DNA of 64,000 nucleotides from Cellulosimicrobium protaetiae (GTDB taxonomy: Bacteria > Actinomycetota > Actinomycetes > Actinomycetales > Cellulomonadaceae), in the NCBI RefSeq assembly GCF_009708005.2, contig NZ_CP052757.1, forward strand, positions 3,472,001 through 3,536,000, given 5' to 3'. The notes beneath the pieces are model-generated. The model made no database searches, was not told where the DNA came from, and was given only the letters and a program-made list of their open reading frames with translations. The position numbers and the translations under genes are program-made. Positions 8,033-15,738 of the stretch are shown here, in pieces; the stretch's first letter is position 1, and every line of letters begins with the position of its first letter.

Positions 8033-9163
8033 TCAGAGCTGGGCGCCCTGGACCTCCTGGTAGCCCGGCAGGATCACGTCGTCGACGAGCGCGCGACGCT
8101 CGTCGTGATGGACGAACGCGCTCCACGCCGCGGTCATCGTCACGTCCGCGAGGTCGTCGATCGTCCAGCCCGCGTGCTCGACGAGGAGCGCCATCTCCTG
8201 CGTCATCGTCGTGCGCGACATGAGGCGGTTGTCGGTGTTGAGCGTGACCGCGAAGTCGAGCTCCTTGAGCCGCGTGATCGGGTGCGCGGCGATCGACGTC
8301 GCCGCTCCGGTCTGCACGTTGGACGACGGGCAGAGCTCGAGCGGGATCTGGTGGTCGCGCACCCAGTGCGCGAGGAGGCCGAGCGCGGCCGTCCCCGACT
8401 CCCCCTCCGCGCTGTGCGGGTGCTCCGGGTCGAACGTGATGTCCTCGACGATCCGCACGCCATGGCCGATGCGGCTCGCCTGGCCGAGGTGCACGGCCTC
8501 GCCGATCGACCCCGGTCCCGCCGCCTCGCCCGCGTGGATGGTGACGGGGAAGTTCTGGTCCGCGAGGTAGCGCCAGATCTCCGCGTGGCGCGAGGGCGGG
8601 AACCCGTCCTCGGCGCCGGCGATGTCGAACCCGACGACGCCGTTGGCGCGGTTCGCGACGGCGAGCTCGGCGATCTCCTGCCAGCGGTCGGCGTGCCGCA
8701 TCGCGGTGACGAGCTGCCCGACGCGGATGGTCCGTCCCTCGGCGGCGGCCTCGGCGACGCCCTGCTCGATGCCCGCCTGCACGGCGTCGACCGTCTCCTG
8801 GAGGGAGAGCCCGCGCTGGAGGTGCTGCTCGGGCGCCCAGCGCTGCTCGGCGTACACGACGCCGTCGCGTGCGAGGTCGAGGACCGCCTCGCGCGCCACC
8901 CGCGCGAGGGCGTCGCGCGTCTGCATGACGGCGATGGTGTGGTCGAACGTCTCGAGGTAGCGCACGAGCGAGCCGGAGTCGGCCGACTCGGCGAACCAGG
9001 CGCCGAGGGACTCGGCGTCGCCCGCGGGGAGCTGGTGCCCGACGTCGGCGGCGAGCTCGAGGATCGTGGCGGGGCGGAGCCCCCCGTCGAGGTGGTCGTG
9101 CAGCACGACCTTGGGCAGCGCGCGGATGACGTCGACCGTCAGGGGGGCGTTCTCGGTGGTCAT
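8033..9163 (-). CDS. add: Adenosine deaminase
   Basis: A 376-residue cytosolic zinc amidohydrolase converting (deoxy)adenosine to (deoxy)inosine, which PunA can then phosphorolyse. Metal and catalytic signatures are [10 protein letters not shown] (His22, His24), [11 protein letters not shown] (His and catalytic Glu), [12 protein letters not shown] and the metal Asp in [11 protein letters not shown]. Length is normal for actinobacterial Add. The start ATG at 9163 is preceded by TACCGT at a 6-base distance and no Shine-Dalgarno, so the mRNA is probably leaderless. It converges on the deoC/ALDH operon. Confidence 0.94.
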   Translation of the reverse strand: MTTENAPLTVDVIRALPKVVLHDHLDGGLRPATILELAADVGHQLPAGDAESLGAWFAESADSGSLVRYLETFDHTIAVMQTRDALARVAREAVLDLARDGVVYAEQRWAPEQHLQRGLSLQETVDAVQAGIEQGVAEAAAEGRTIRVGQLVTAMRHADRWQEIAELAVANRANGVVGFDIAGAEDGFPPSRHAEIWRYLADQNFPVTIHAGEAAGPGSIGEAVHLGQASRIGHGVRIVEDITFDPEHPHSAEGESGTAALGLLAHWVRDHQIPLELCPSSNVQTGAATSIAAHPITRLKELDFAVTLNTDNRLMSRTTMTQEMALLVEHAGWTIDDLADVTMTAAWSAFVHHDERRALVDDVILPGYQEVQGAQL

Positions 9164-9169
9164 GCGCTC

Positions 9170-9175
9170 ACGGTA
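9170..9175 (-). promoter_or_regulatory. -10 element of leaderless add promoter
   Basis: On the minus strand TACCGT lies 6 bases before the add ATG, the same geometry as at punA and deoC. Confidence 0.55.
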
Positions 9176-9226
9176 CCGGCCGGTAAGCCTGCGCTCGCGC
9201 CGAGCCGTCGCCCGGTGCCCGGCCGG

Positions 9227-9466
9227 TCAGGCGTAGTCGTCCTCCTCGCCCGGCACGGCGGACGCCTGCTCGACGACGTCGGCCTCGTTCGCCTCGCCCT
9301 CGAGGTCCGGTCGCGCGGTGCGCGGACGGTACTCGTCGCCCTCGTGCTCGGCGTCGTCGACGCCGGCGCCGTCGTCCTCCGACTCCTCGACCAGGCTCAC
9401 GACCTCGTCGTCCGGCTCGACCAGGCCGGCGTCCCGCCACGCGTCGTTCCCGGGCACGGTGCTCAT
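9227..9466 (-). CDS. Small acidic conserved hypothetical protein
   Basis: A 79-residue protein with about a third Asp/Glu and no membrane segment or cysteine. The C-terminus, EANEADVVEQASAVPGEEDDYA, has the EA-x-ADxxEQ-x-VP-x-EDD pattern I associate with short actinobacterial proteins of unknown function. Start ATG at 9466 has a good Shine-Dalgarno (GAGGAG, about 5 bases upstream). It follows the cysteine-peptidase-like gene by 46 bases on the same strand and may be the last cistron of that operon. No function can be assigned. Confidence 0.7.
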   Translation of the reverse strand: MSTVPGNDAWRDAGLVEPDDEVVSLVEESEDDGAGVDDAEHEGDEYRPRTARPDLEGEANEADVVEQASAVPGEEDDYA

Positions 9467-9512
9467 GGCGACTCCTCACCTGACGACTCGACGCCGGCAC
9501 AGACCGTGGCGG

Positions 9513-10475
9513 CTACGTCCATCCTCCCGCGGGGCCCGTGGCCTCGCCAGCGCGACCCGAGGGGAGCAGCGCCCAGCAGACGTGCGGCCAGCCGCCGAGC
9601 GCTCGCCGCACCTCGGGGGTGTGCCGGCCGTCGAGCAGCGCGCCCGTTTCGAGGTCGTGCACCGTGCCGGTCGACGGCTCGTAGACCTGGCAGCGCCGCA
9701 GCTGCGCGTCGGCGAGGGCGAGGAGCACGACGTGCCGTGGCACGGCGGTCTCGATCCCCAGCGCGAGATCGCCGCCCGTGAAGAGCGGCACGGGGACGCC
9801 GCGTGCCGCCGCGACGAGGGCGGCCCGGACCTCCGGCTCCGGGTCCCCGGACCCGGAGCGTCCCCGGACGACGCGCTCGCCGTACCGGACGTCGGCGTAG
9901 CGCGCGGTGCGCGCCGCACCCCAGGGTGGAGTCCCGAGGGCAGCCGGCCACGGCAGCGGACCGAGGGCGGCGCGGTTGGTGCGCCGCTTCACCGCCCGTT
10001 GCAGCTCCCCGAACCGCGCCGCACCGCCGGTCCAGGGCCGACGACCCGACCCGGGGGCGTCGCCCGGGCGCAGCCCCGTGGCGAGCCACAGCGCGAGCAC
10101 CGGGTCGCCCACCGCGGCGAGCAGACCGAGCACCGCGGAGCCGCAGGTGGTCGCGTCGGTCTGCTGCGCCCGGTCCCCGCCGAGCTCGACCGGCCGGACC
10201 AGCGCTCCGCCGTCGGACCGGCTATGAACCCCGAGCCTGCCGATCGGGTCGACGACGGCACGCCGGGTCCTCGGGTCGAGCACGCTCAGCGTCGACGCGA
10301 GGGCGCGGACGAGGTCTGCAGGGTGTCCCGCCCGGCGGGCGAGGTCGAGGGAACGGTCGATCCCGCCGTCGGGCAGGTATCGGCCCTCGGGCGGCCCCGG
10401 GGGCACCGCACGCCGCGGTGCGAGACGCGCGACGTCCGTCGCACGAAGGCTGCCGAGCACGGCGCCGAGGTTCAC
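9513..10475 (-). CDS. Putative papain-fold (C39-like) cysteine peptidase or related protein, cytoplasmic
   Basis: A 320-residue protein without a signal peptide or membrane segment. The pattern of a C39-like fold is visible. QTDATTCGSAVLGLLAAVGD provides an oxyanion Gln and nucleophile Cys111. His248 in PRHVVLLALAD is followed 18 residues later by an acidic residue in VYEPSTGTV (E266), the position of the third catalytic residue. The start is GTG 10475, overlapping the stop of the DUF202 gene as GTGA. It is the distal cistron of a translationally coupled series with two DUF202 proteins, downstream of deoA. Family assignment rests on motifs only; substrate unknown. Confidence 0.65.
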   Translation of the reverse strand: MNLGAVLGSLRATDVARLAPRRAVPPGPPEGRYLPDGGIDRSLDLARRAGHPADLVRALASTLSVLDPRTRRAVVDPIGRLGVHSRSDGGALVRPVELGGDRAQQTDATTCGSAVLGLLAAVGDPVLALWLATGLRPGDAPGSGRRPWTGGAARFGELQRAVKRRTNRAALGPLPWPAALGTPPWGAARTARYADVRYGERVVRGRSGSGDPEPEVRAALVAAARGVPVPLFTGGDLALGIETAVPRHVVLLALADAQLRRCQVYEPSTGTVHDLETGALLDGRHTPEVRRALGGWPHVCWALLPSGRAGEATGPAGGWT

Positions 10476-10816
10476 GCGGCACCCAGCGCCCGGCCGAACG
10501 ACCAGACCGAACCCACGAGCGCGAGCACCACGACGAGCGACGCGACGCGAACCAGGAACGACCACGAGTGGAGCATCCCGTCGCCAGGGAGCCCCCCGGT
10601 CGGGGGGCTCAGCACCGCGGGCACGAGCGCGAGCACCGCGACCGCGACCGCGGCGCACACGGTCACGACGGAGCCGACGCGCAGGCCCGCCGCCGCCAGG
10701 ACGAGCGAACCGACGACGACGCCGAGCACCGTCCGCTGCCAGGCGAGCGCCGTCCGCTCCGGCTGCAGACCCTCGTCGCGGGGAGCGCCCGCGGGCGGTT
10801 CGGGCTCCCTGCTCAC
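10472..10816 (-). CDS. DUF202 small membrane protein (second copy)
   Basis: A 114-residue protein. After a hydrophilic N-terminus it carries the DUF202 signature ERTALAWQRTVLG, followed by hydrophobic segments (VVVGSLVLAAAGLRVG, VTVCAAVAVAVLALVPAV, and a third near the C-terminus, VASLVVVLALVGSVWSF). Start GTG 10816 overlaps the previous DUF202 stop (GTGA), and its own stop overlaps the next GTG in the same way. DUF202 proteins resemble the yeast VTC1 transmembrane domain; their bacterial role is unknown. Two non-identical copies in tandem suggest a heteromeric membrane complex (inference). Confidence 0.82.
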   Translation of the reverse strand: MSREPEPPAGAPRDEGLQPERTALAWQRTVLGVVVGSLVLAAAGLRVGSVVTVCAAVAVAVLALVPAVLSPPTGGLPGDGMLHSWSFLVRVASLVVVLALVGSVWSFGRALGAA

Positions 10817-11220
10817 GACCCGGTCGCCGCCCCCACGGCGTACCCGGCGATGAGCAGACCGAGGACGACGACCCCGGCCACGAGGACCGGCAGGCCGCTC
10901 GGCGAGGGCAGCCGGCGGCGCAGCCGCAGCGCGCGCTCGTTGCGGCGCCACGCGACGAGCGCGTACCCGGCGAACCCCGCGCCCGCGAGGCACGCGACCC
11001 CCGCCACGACGTCGAGGACCCCGGGCATGTCGGCGAACGTCGCGAACGACGTCAGCGCGACGCCGCCCGCGACCAGGCCCAGCCCGGTCCGCACCCACGC
11101 GAGCGCGGTCCGCTCGTTCGCGAGGCTGAACCGCGCGTCCGGCTCGGTCCCCACCCCGTAGACGGAGCGAGGACGGCGCGTGTCGGCGCGCTCCGCCGCG
11201 GCGGGCTCATCGGACCCCAC
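10813..11220 (-). CDS. DUF202/YidH-family small membrane protein (first copy)
   Basis: A 135-residue protein. A 45-residue hydrophilic N-terminus precedes RFSLANERTALAWVRTGLGLVAGGVAL, the DUF202 hallmark. Two further transmembrane segments follow (VAGVACLAGAGFAGYALVAW, then LVAGVVVLGLLIAGYAVGA). The likely start is GTG 11220, 19 bases after the deoA stop, although an open frame extends upstream into deoA. It is coupled by GTGA to the second DUF202 gene. It shares the ERTALAW core with its neighbour but is otherwise diverged. Confidence 0.8.
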   Translation of the reverse strand: MGSDEPAAAERADTRRPRSVYGVGTEPDARFSLANERTALAWVRTGLGLVAGGVALTSFATFADMPGVLDVVAGVACLAGAGFAGYALVAWRRNERALRLRRRLPSPSGLPVLVAGVVVLGLLIAGYAVGAATGS

Positions 11221-11239
11221 GCTCAGCTCACGCCCACGG

Positions 11240-12646
11240 TCAGTCCACGCGGTCCAGGACGACGGGACCGCGCTCGACGACGGTGCCCGGGTCGGCGACC
11301 GCCCACGCGCCGTCGAGGGCCTGCACGGCACGCTCGAAGCGCTCCGGGGTGTCCGTGTGCAGCGTCATGAGGTGCTGCCCCTTGCGCACGGCGTCACCGG
11401 GCTTGGCGAAGAGCTCGACGCCCGCGCCCGCCTGCACCGGGTCCTCCTTGCGCGCGCGGCCGGCCCCGAGCCGCCAGGCGGCGACGCCGACGGCGTACGC
11501 GTCGAGTCGTTCGAGGACGCCGTCCCGGTCGGCGACGACGTGCTCCCGCTCGCGCGCGACCGGCAGCGGGGCCCGCGAGTCGCCGCCCTGCTCGGCGATC
11601 ATCGCGCGCCACTTGTCGAGCGCGCGCCCGCCCACGAGCGCGTGCCGCACGTCGTCCTCGTCCTGCGGGCGACCCGCCCCGGCGAGCATCTCGAGCGCGA
11701 GCGCGACCGTGAGGTCGACGACGTCCTGCGGACCCTCGCCCTTCATCACCTCGACGGACTCGCGCACCTCGAGCGCGTTGCCCGCGGTGAGCCCGAGCGG
11801 CGTCGACATGTCCGTGAGCAGGGCGACCGTGCGCACGCCGGCGTCGGTACCGAGGTCGACCATGGTCCGCGCGAGCTCGCGCGCCGAGCCCAGCTCCTTC
11901 ATGAACGCACCGGACCCGACCTTGACGTCGAGCACCAGAGCCCCGGTGCCCTCCGCGATCTTCTTGCTCATGATCGAGCTCGCGATGAGCGGGATCGACT
12001 CGACCGTGCCCGTGACGTCGCGCAGCGCGTACAGGAGGCGGTCCGCGGGCGCGAGGCCGGAGCCCGCCTGGCAGATCACCGCACCGACGTGCTCGAGCGC
12101 GTTCATCATCTGCTCGTTGGTGAGCGCCGCGCGCCACCCCGGGATCGCCTCGAGCTTGTCGAGCGTTCCGCCCGTGTGCCCCAGACCGCGCCCCGAAAGC
12201 TGCGGTACCGCGACGCCGTACACGGCGACGAGCGGCGCGAGCGGCAGCGTGATCTTGTCCCCCACGCCCCCGGTCGAGTGCTTGTCCGCCGTCGGCCGCG
12301 AGAGCCCCGAGAAGTCCATCCGCTCGCCCGAGGCGATCATCGCCTGCGTCCAGCGACCGATCTCGGTCCGGTCCATGCCGTTGAGGTAGATCGCCATCGC
12401 GAGCGCGGCCATCTGCTCCTCGGCGACGACGCCGCGCGTGTAGGCGTCGATCACCCAGTCGATCTGTGCTGCGTCGAGCCGCGCGCCGTCGCGCTTCGTC
12501 CGGATGACGTCGACGGCGTCGAACGGCTCGGGGGCCGGTCCCTCGCCGTCCGCTCCCCCGTCGTCGCCGGCCCCGACGGCCGCCTCGGCCGTCGCGTCCT
12601 GGTCCTCGGTCCCGCCACCCTGCGGGGTCACGTCGTCGCTGGTCAC
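11240..12646 (-). CDS. deoA: Thymidine/pyrimidine-nucleoside phosphorylase
   Basis: A 468-residue enzyme cleaving thymidine (and possibly uridine) with phosphate to base and (deoxy)ribose 1-phosphate. The family signature SGRGLGHTGGTLDKLEAIPG is intact, as are DKHSTGGVGDKITLPLAP, KKIAEGTGALVLDVKVGSGAFM and a PYNP C-terminal domain. The first 40 residues are an Asp/Gly/Ala-rich extension not usual in the family. The start GTG 12646 overlaps the cdd stop (GTGA); longer in-frame readings upstream are antisense-like shadow of cdd. Uracil and thymine produced after Cdd action fit the gene order cdd-deoA. Confidence 0.92.
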   Translation of the reverse strand: MTSDDVTPQGGGTEDQDATAEAAVGAGDDGGADGEGPAPEPFDAVDVIRTKRDGARLDAAQIDWVIDAYTRGVVAEEQMAALAMAIYLNGMDRTEIGRWTQAMIASGERMDFSGLSRPTADKHSTGGVGDKITLPLAPLVAVYGVAVPQLSGRGLGHTGGTLDKLEAIPGWRAALTNEQMMNALEHVGAVICQAGSGLAPADRLLYALRDVTGTVESIPLIASSIMSKKIAEGTGALVLDVKVGSGAFMKELGSARELARTMVDLGTDAGVRTVALLTDMSTPLGLTAGNALEVRESVEVMKGEGPQDVVDLTVALALEMLAGAGRPQDEDDVRHALVGGRALDKWRAMIAEQGGDSRAPLPVAREREHVVADRDGVLERLDAYAVGVAAWRLGAGRARKEDPVQAGAGVELFAKPGDAVRKGQHLMTLHTDTPERFERAVQALDGAWAVADPGTVVERGPVVLDRVD

Positions 12647-13122
12647 GAGCGCTCCTCCAGATCCTCGGGCCCGAAGGCGTCGGGCAGCACGTCCCTCATC
12701 GTCTTGATACCACGCACGGTGTCGACCAGCAGGTCGGGGCCCCCGTGCTCCCACAGGAGCTGTCGGCAACGCCCGCACGGCATGAGCGTCGCGCCGTGCC
12801 GGTCCACGCACGCGAACGCCACGAGGCGGCCGCCCCCGGATCCGACGAGCGAGCTCACGAGCGAGCACTCCGCGCACAGCGTGACGCCGTACGCGGCGTT
12901 CTCGACGTTGCACCCGACGACGACACGCCCGTCGTCGACGAGCGCGGCCGCCCCCACCGGGAAGCCCGAGTAGGGGGCGTACGCGCGGGTCATGATCTCG
13001 CGCGCAGCGTCGCGCAGGGAGTCCCAGTCGACGGGCGGCCCGACGGCGGTCCCGCCCTGGTCCGTCCCCTCGCCCGGCCGGGGCTCGGCGCCGTGCACGT
13101 GCGGCAGGTCTGTCATCGGCAC
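12643..13122 (-). CDS. cdd: Cytidine deaminase
   Basis: A 159-residue homotetrameric-type zinc enzyme deaminating (deoxy)cytidine to (deoxy)uridine. The zinc and catalytic motif is CAE (TLCAECSLV) with PCGRCRQLL, and substrate recognition is through YSGFPVGAAAL and GCNVENAAYG. Two starts are possible: GTG 13122, 5 bases after a GAGG, or ATG 13116 (MTDLPH). Both leave the domain intact, and the 40-residue N-terminal extension is longer than in E. coli-like short forms. It follows the distal permease by 7 bases, tying nucleoside import to salvage. Confidence 0.92.
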   Translation of the reverse strand: MPMTDLPHVHGAEPRPGEGTDQGGTAVGPPVDWDSLRDAAREIMTRAYAPYSGFPVGAAALVDDGRVVVGCNVENAAYGVTLCAECSLVSSLVGSGGGRLVAFACVDRHGATLMPCGRCRQLLWEHGGPDLLVDTVRGIKTMRDVLPDAFGPEDLEERS

Positions 13123-13129
13123 CGTGGCC

Positions 13130-14425
13130 TCACTTCACGTAGGGGATGCCCTCGGCGGCCGGCGGGCGCACGCGCCCGACGAGCCCCGCGACGGCGAAGA
13201 TCGTCACGACGTAGGGCGTCATGAGCATGATCTGGCTCGGGATCGGCGTGCCGACGATGCCGAGCACCGTCTGGAGGTTGTCCGAGAAGCCGAACAGGAG
13301 CGCCGCGACGAGCGCGCCGACCGGGTTCCACCGCCCGAGGATCATGGCCGCGAGGGCGATGAAGCCCTTGCCGCCCGTCATCTCCTTGCCGAACGCGAGG
13401 CCGGCCGCGACCGTGAAGAACGCGCCGCCGAGGCCGGCGACCGCGCCGCCGAGGATCGTGTTGCGCACGCGGGTCGCGTTGACCTTGATGCCGACCGTGT
13501 CGGCTGCCTTGGGGTGCTCGCCGACGGCGCGCAGGCGCAAACCCCAGCGGCTCCGGAAGAGGAAGACCTGCAGCAGGATCACGACGACGTACATGATGTA
13601 GACGAGCAGCGTCTGGCGGAACAGCACCGGCCCCACGACGGGGATCTGCGAGAGCACCGGGATCTCGATCACCGGGAGCGGGGTGCGCGTGTTCCACGTG
13701 CCCGGGTCCTCGGTGAGCACCGTGGAGTAGAGGTAGCTCGTCACACCGACCACGAGCACGTTGAGCACGACGCCGACGATGATCTGGTTCACCCAGTACT
13801 TCACGGAGAAGATCACGAGCAGCACGCCCACGAGGGCGCCCGCGATCGGTGCCGCGATGAGGCCGGCGTAGGCGCTCGACGTGAGCGACGCGACGACCGC
13901 GGCGAGGAACGCCCCCGCGAGGAGCTGGCCCTCGATCGCGATGTTGATGATCCCGACGCGCTCGCAGAGCACGCCCGAGAGGGCGCCGAACACCAGCGGG
14001 ACCGCGAGGAACAGCGAACCCTGGAGCAGGCCCGTCAGCGGGATCGCGGACTTGCCGGCCCCGGCCCAGCTCAGGAAGGCGAAGACGACGGCGACGCCGA
14101 AGACGATCGGCAGCCAGATGCCCACCTTGCGCCGGTCGCGCGCGGCCCAGAACGACAGCCCGGCCAGCAGGAGCGCGAGGATCGACAGGAACAGCGCGGC
14201 GCCGGTCGAGCTCACCGTGATCGGCTCGATCTGGAAGAAGTCGTTCGCCGTCGACAGGCGGTACGTCGTCTGCTGCCCGCCCGCGGGGAGCAGGGCGAAG
14301 AAGACGAGCGACAGGAGCCCGATGACCGCGTACGCGACCGGGGCCTTCCAGCTGATCGGAGGCAGCGGCTTGGGCGCGCGCTCCGGCGCGGAGGCCGGCG
14401 CCGGGGTGCTGGTCGCGGTGCTCAT
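13130..14425 (-). CDS. Nucleoside-type ABC transporter permease 2 (BPD_transp_2 family)
   Basis: A 431-residue integral membrane protein. A hydrophilic 25-residue start (MSTATSTPAPASAPERAPK) precedes about ten hydrophobic segments. The conserved core is RVGIINIAIEGQLLAGAF, the EGQ loop typical of BPD_transp_2 permeases of the YufQ/NupQ type, and GENPKAADT-like sequence is seen as GEHPKAADTVGIKV. ATG 14425 overlaps the upstream permease stop (ATGA). With the partner permease, the ATPase and the BMP lipoprotein it forms a purine/pyrimidine nucleoside importer; cdd and deoA downstream support that substrate. Ribose/simple sugar annotation is an alternative. Confidence 0.88.
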   Translation of the reverse strand: MSTATSTPAPASAPERAPKPLPPISWKAPVAYAVIGLLSLVFFALLPAGGQQTTYRLSTANDFFQIEPITVSSTGAALFLSILALLLAGLSFWAARDRRKVGIWLPIVFGVAVVFAFLSWAGAGKSAIPLTGLLQGSLFLAVPLVFGALSGVLCERVGIINIAIEGQLLAGAFLAAVVASLTSSAYAGLIAAPIAGALVGVLLVIFSVKYWVNQIIVGVVLNVLVVGVTSYLYSTVLTEDPGTWNTRTPLPVIEIPVLSQIPVVGPVLFRQTLLVYIMYVVVILLQVFLFRSRWGLRLRAVGEHPKAADTVGIKVNATRVRNTILGGAVAGLGGAFFTVAAGLAFGKEMTGGKGFIALAAMILGRWNPVGALVAALLFGFSDNLQTVLGIVGTPIPSQIMLMTPYVVTIFAVAGLVGRVRPPAAEGIPYVK

Positions 14426-15738
14426 GCTCCGGCCTCCTGGGTCGTCGTCGTGGTCGTGGACGCCTTGGCGCGGCGCCGCGCGGCGTGCCGCTCGGCGCGC
14501 GTCGGGCCACCAGGGGTCGGGAGGCGGAAGATCGCCCGCACGAGGGGCGGGGCGGCGATGAAGAGCACGATGAGGGACTGCACGACGAGCACGATGTCGA
14601 TCGGCGTGCCGGTCCGTGCCTGCATCGCGAAGCCGCCCGCGCGGAGCGCTCCGAAGAGCAGCCCGGCGAGGACCGTGCCGAGCGGACGGGACCGGCCGAG
14701 CAGGGCGACCGTGATCGCGTCGAAGCCGAAGCTCGCGGCGACGCCCGCGGTGAGGACCTTCTCCGTGCCGAGGACCTGCGCTGCGCCGCCGAGACCGGCG
14801 AGCGCCCCGGCGAGGGCCATGACCCAGACCGTCACCCACGCGACGGAGATGCCCGCCGTGCGTGCGGCGTGGGGGTTCTCGCCGACGGCGCGGAAGCGGA
14901 AGCCGAGCGTCGAGCGCTCCATGAGCCACCAGACGCCCACCGCCGCGAGCAGGGCGAGCACGAAGCCGAGGTGCAGCCGGAACCCCTCACCGAGGAGCAG
15001 GGGGAACGTCGCCGAGCTCGGGATGGGTGGGCTGATCGGGTTGCTGCTCCCGGGTCGCTGGAACGCGGGGGTCGTGAGCAGGTAGGCCACGAGGTAGATC
15101 GCGATGTTGTTGAGCATGATCGTGACGATCACCTCGTGCGCGCCCGTCCGGGCCTTGAGGACGCCCGCGATGCTCGCCCAGATCGCGCCGCCGAGCGCGG
15201 CACCGAGCACGGCGAGCAGCAGGTGGAGGCCCGGGGGCAGGGAGAACGTGAAGCCGATGAACCCGGCGAAGATGCCGCCGAGGATGATCTGGCCCTGCGC
15301 ACCGATGTTGAACAGGCCGGCGCGGAAGCCGATGCCGAGGCCGAGACCCGCGAGGATGAGCGGGGTCGAGACCGTCATGGTCTCGGTCAACGGGCGGAGC
15401 GCTCGCTGGAGGTCGGGCGCCTGGAAGTTGACGACGGCACCCTGGAAGAGCGCGCTGTACGCGCCGAACACGGCGTTCCACACGGCGGCGAAGAAGTCCG
15501 AGGGGCGCGCGAAGAAGTAGGTGGCCGCCTCCTGGACCTCGGGGTCCGCGGCCGCGATGAGGACCCCGCCGAGGATCAGGGCGGCGACGATCGCGAGCAG
15601 CGAGACGAGCCAGCTGCTCTCCAGCATCTCGCGCAGGATGCTCGACCCGGCGGGCGGCCGGGGCTTCGTGGTGTCGCTCGGCGGCGCCGGCGTCGGCGGG
15701 ACGGCCGACGCGTCGTCGGGCGTGGCCTGCTGGGTCAC
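14422..15738 (-). CDS. Nucleoside-type ABC transporter permease 1 (BPD_transp_2 family)
   Basis: A 438-residue membrane protein (NupP/YufP-like). The cytoplasmic N-terminus of about 40 residues is Pro/Thr-rich. Hydrophobic segments begin at SSWLVSLLAIVAALILGGVLIA. Family motifs are FRAGLFNIGAQGQIILGGIFAG and GENPHAARTAGISV. The C-terminus is basic. Start GTG 15738 overlaps the ATPase stop (GTGA) and its own stop overlaps the next permease (ATGA), so the three transporter genes are translationally coupled. It pairs with the second permease as a heterodimer. Confidence 0.88.
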   Translation of the reverse strand: MTQQATPDDASAVPPTPAPPSDTTKPRPPAGSSILREMLESSWLVSLLAIVAALILGGVLIAAADPEVQEAATYFFARPSDFFAAVWNAVFGAYSALFQGAVVNFQAPDLQRALRPLTETMTVSTPLILAGLGLGIGFRAGLFNIGAQGQIILGGIFAGFIGFTFSLPPGLHLLLAVLGAALGGAIWASIAGVLKARTGAHEVIVTIMLNNIAIYLVAYLLTTPAFQRPGSSNPISPPIPSSATFPLLLGEGFRLHLGFVLALLAAVGVWWLMERSTLGFRFRAVGENPHAARTAGISVAWVTVWVMALAGALAGLGGAAQVLGTEKVLTAGVAASFGFDAITVALLGRSRPLGTVLAGLLFGALRAGGFAMQARTGTPIDIVLVVQSLIVLFIAAPPLVRAIFRLPTPGGPTRAERHAARRRAKASTTTTTTQEAGA

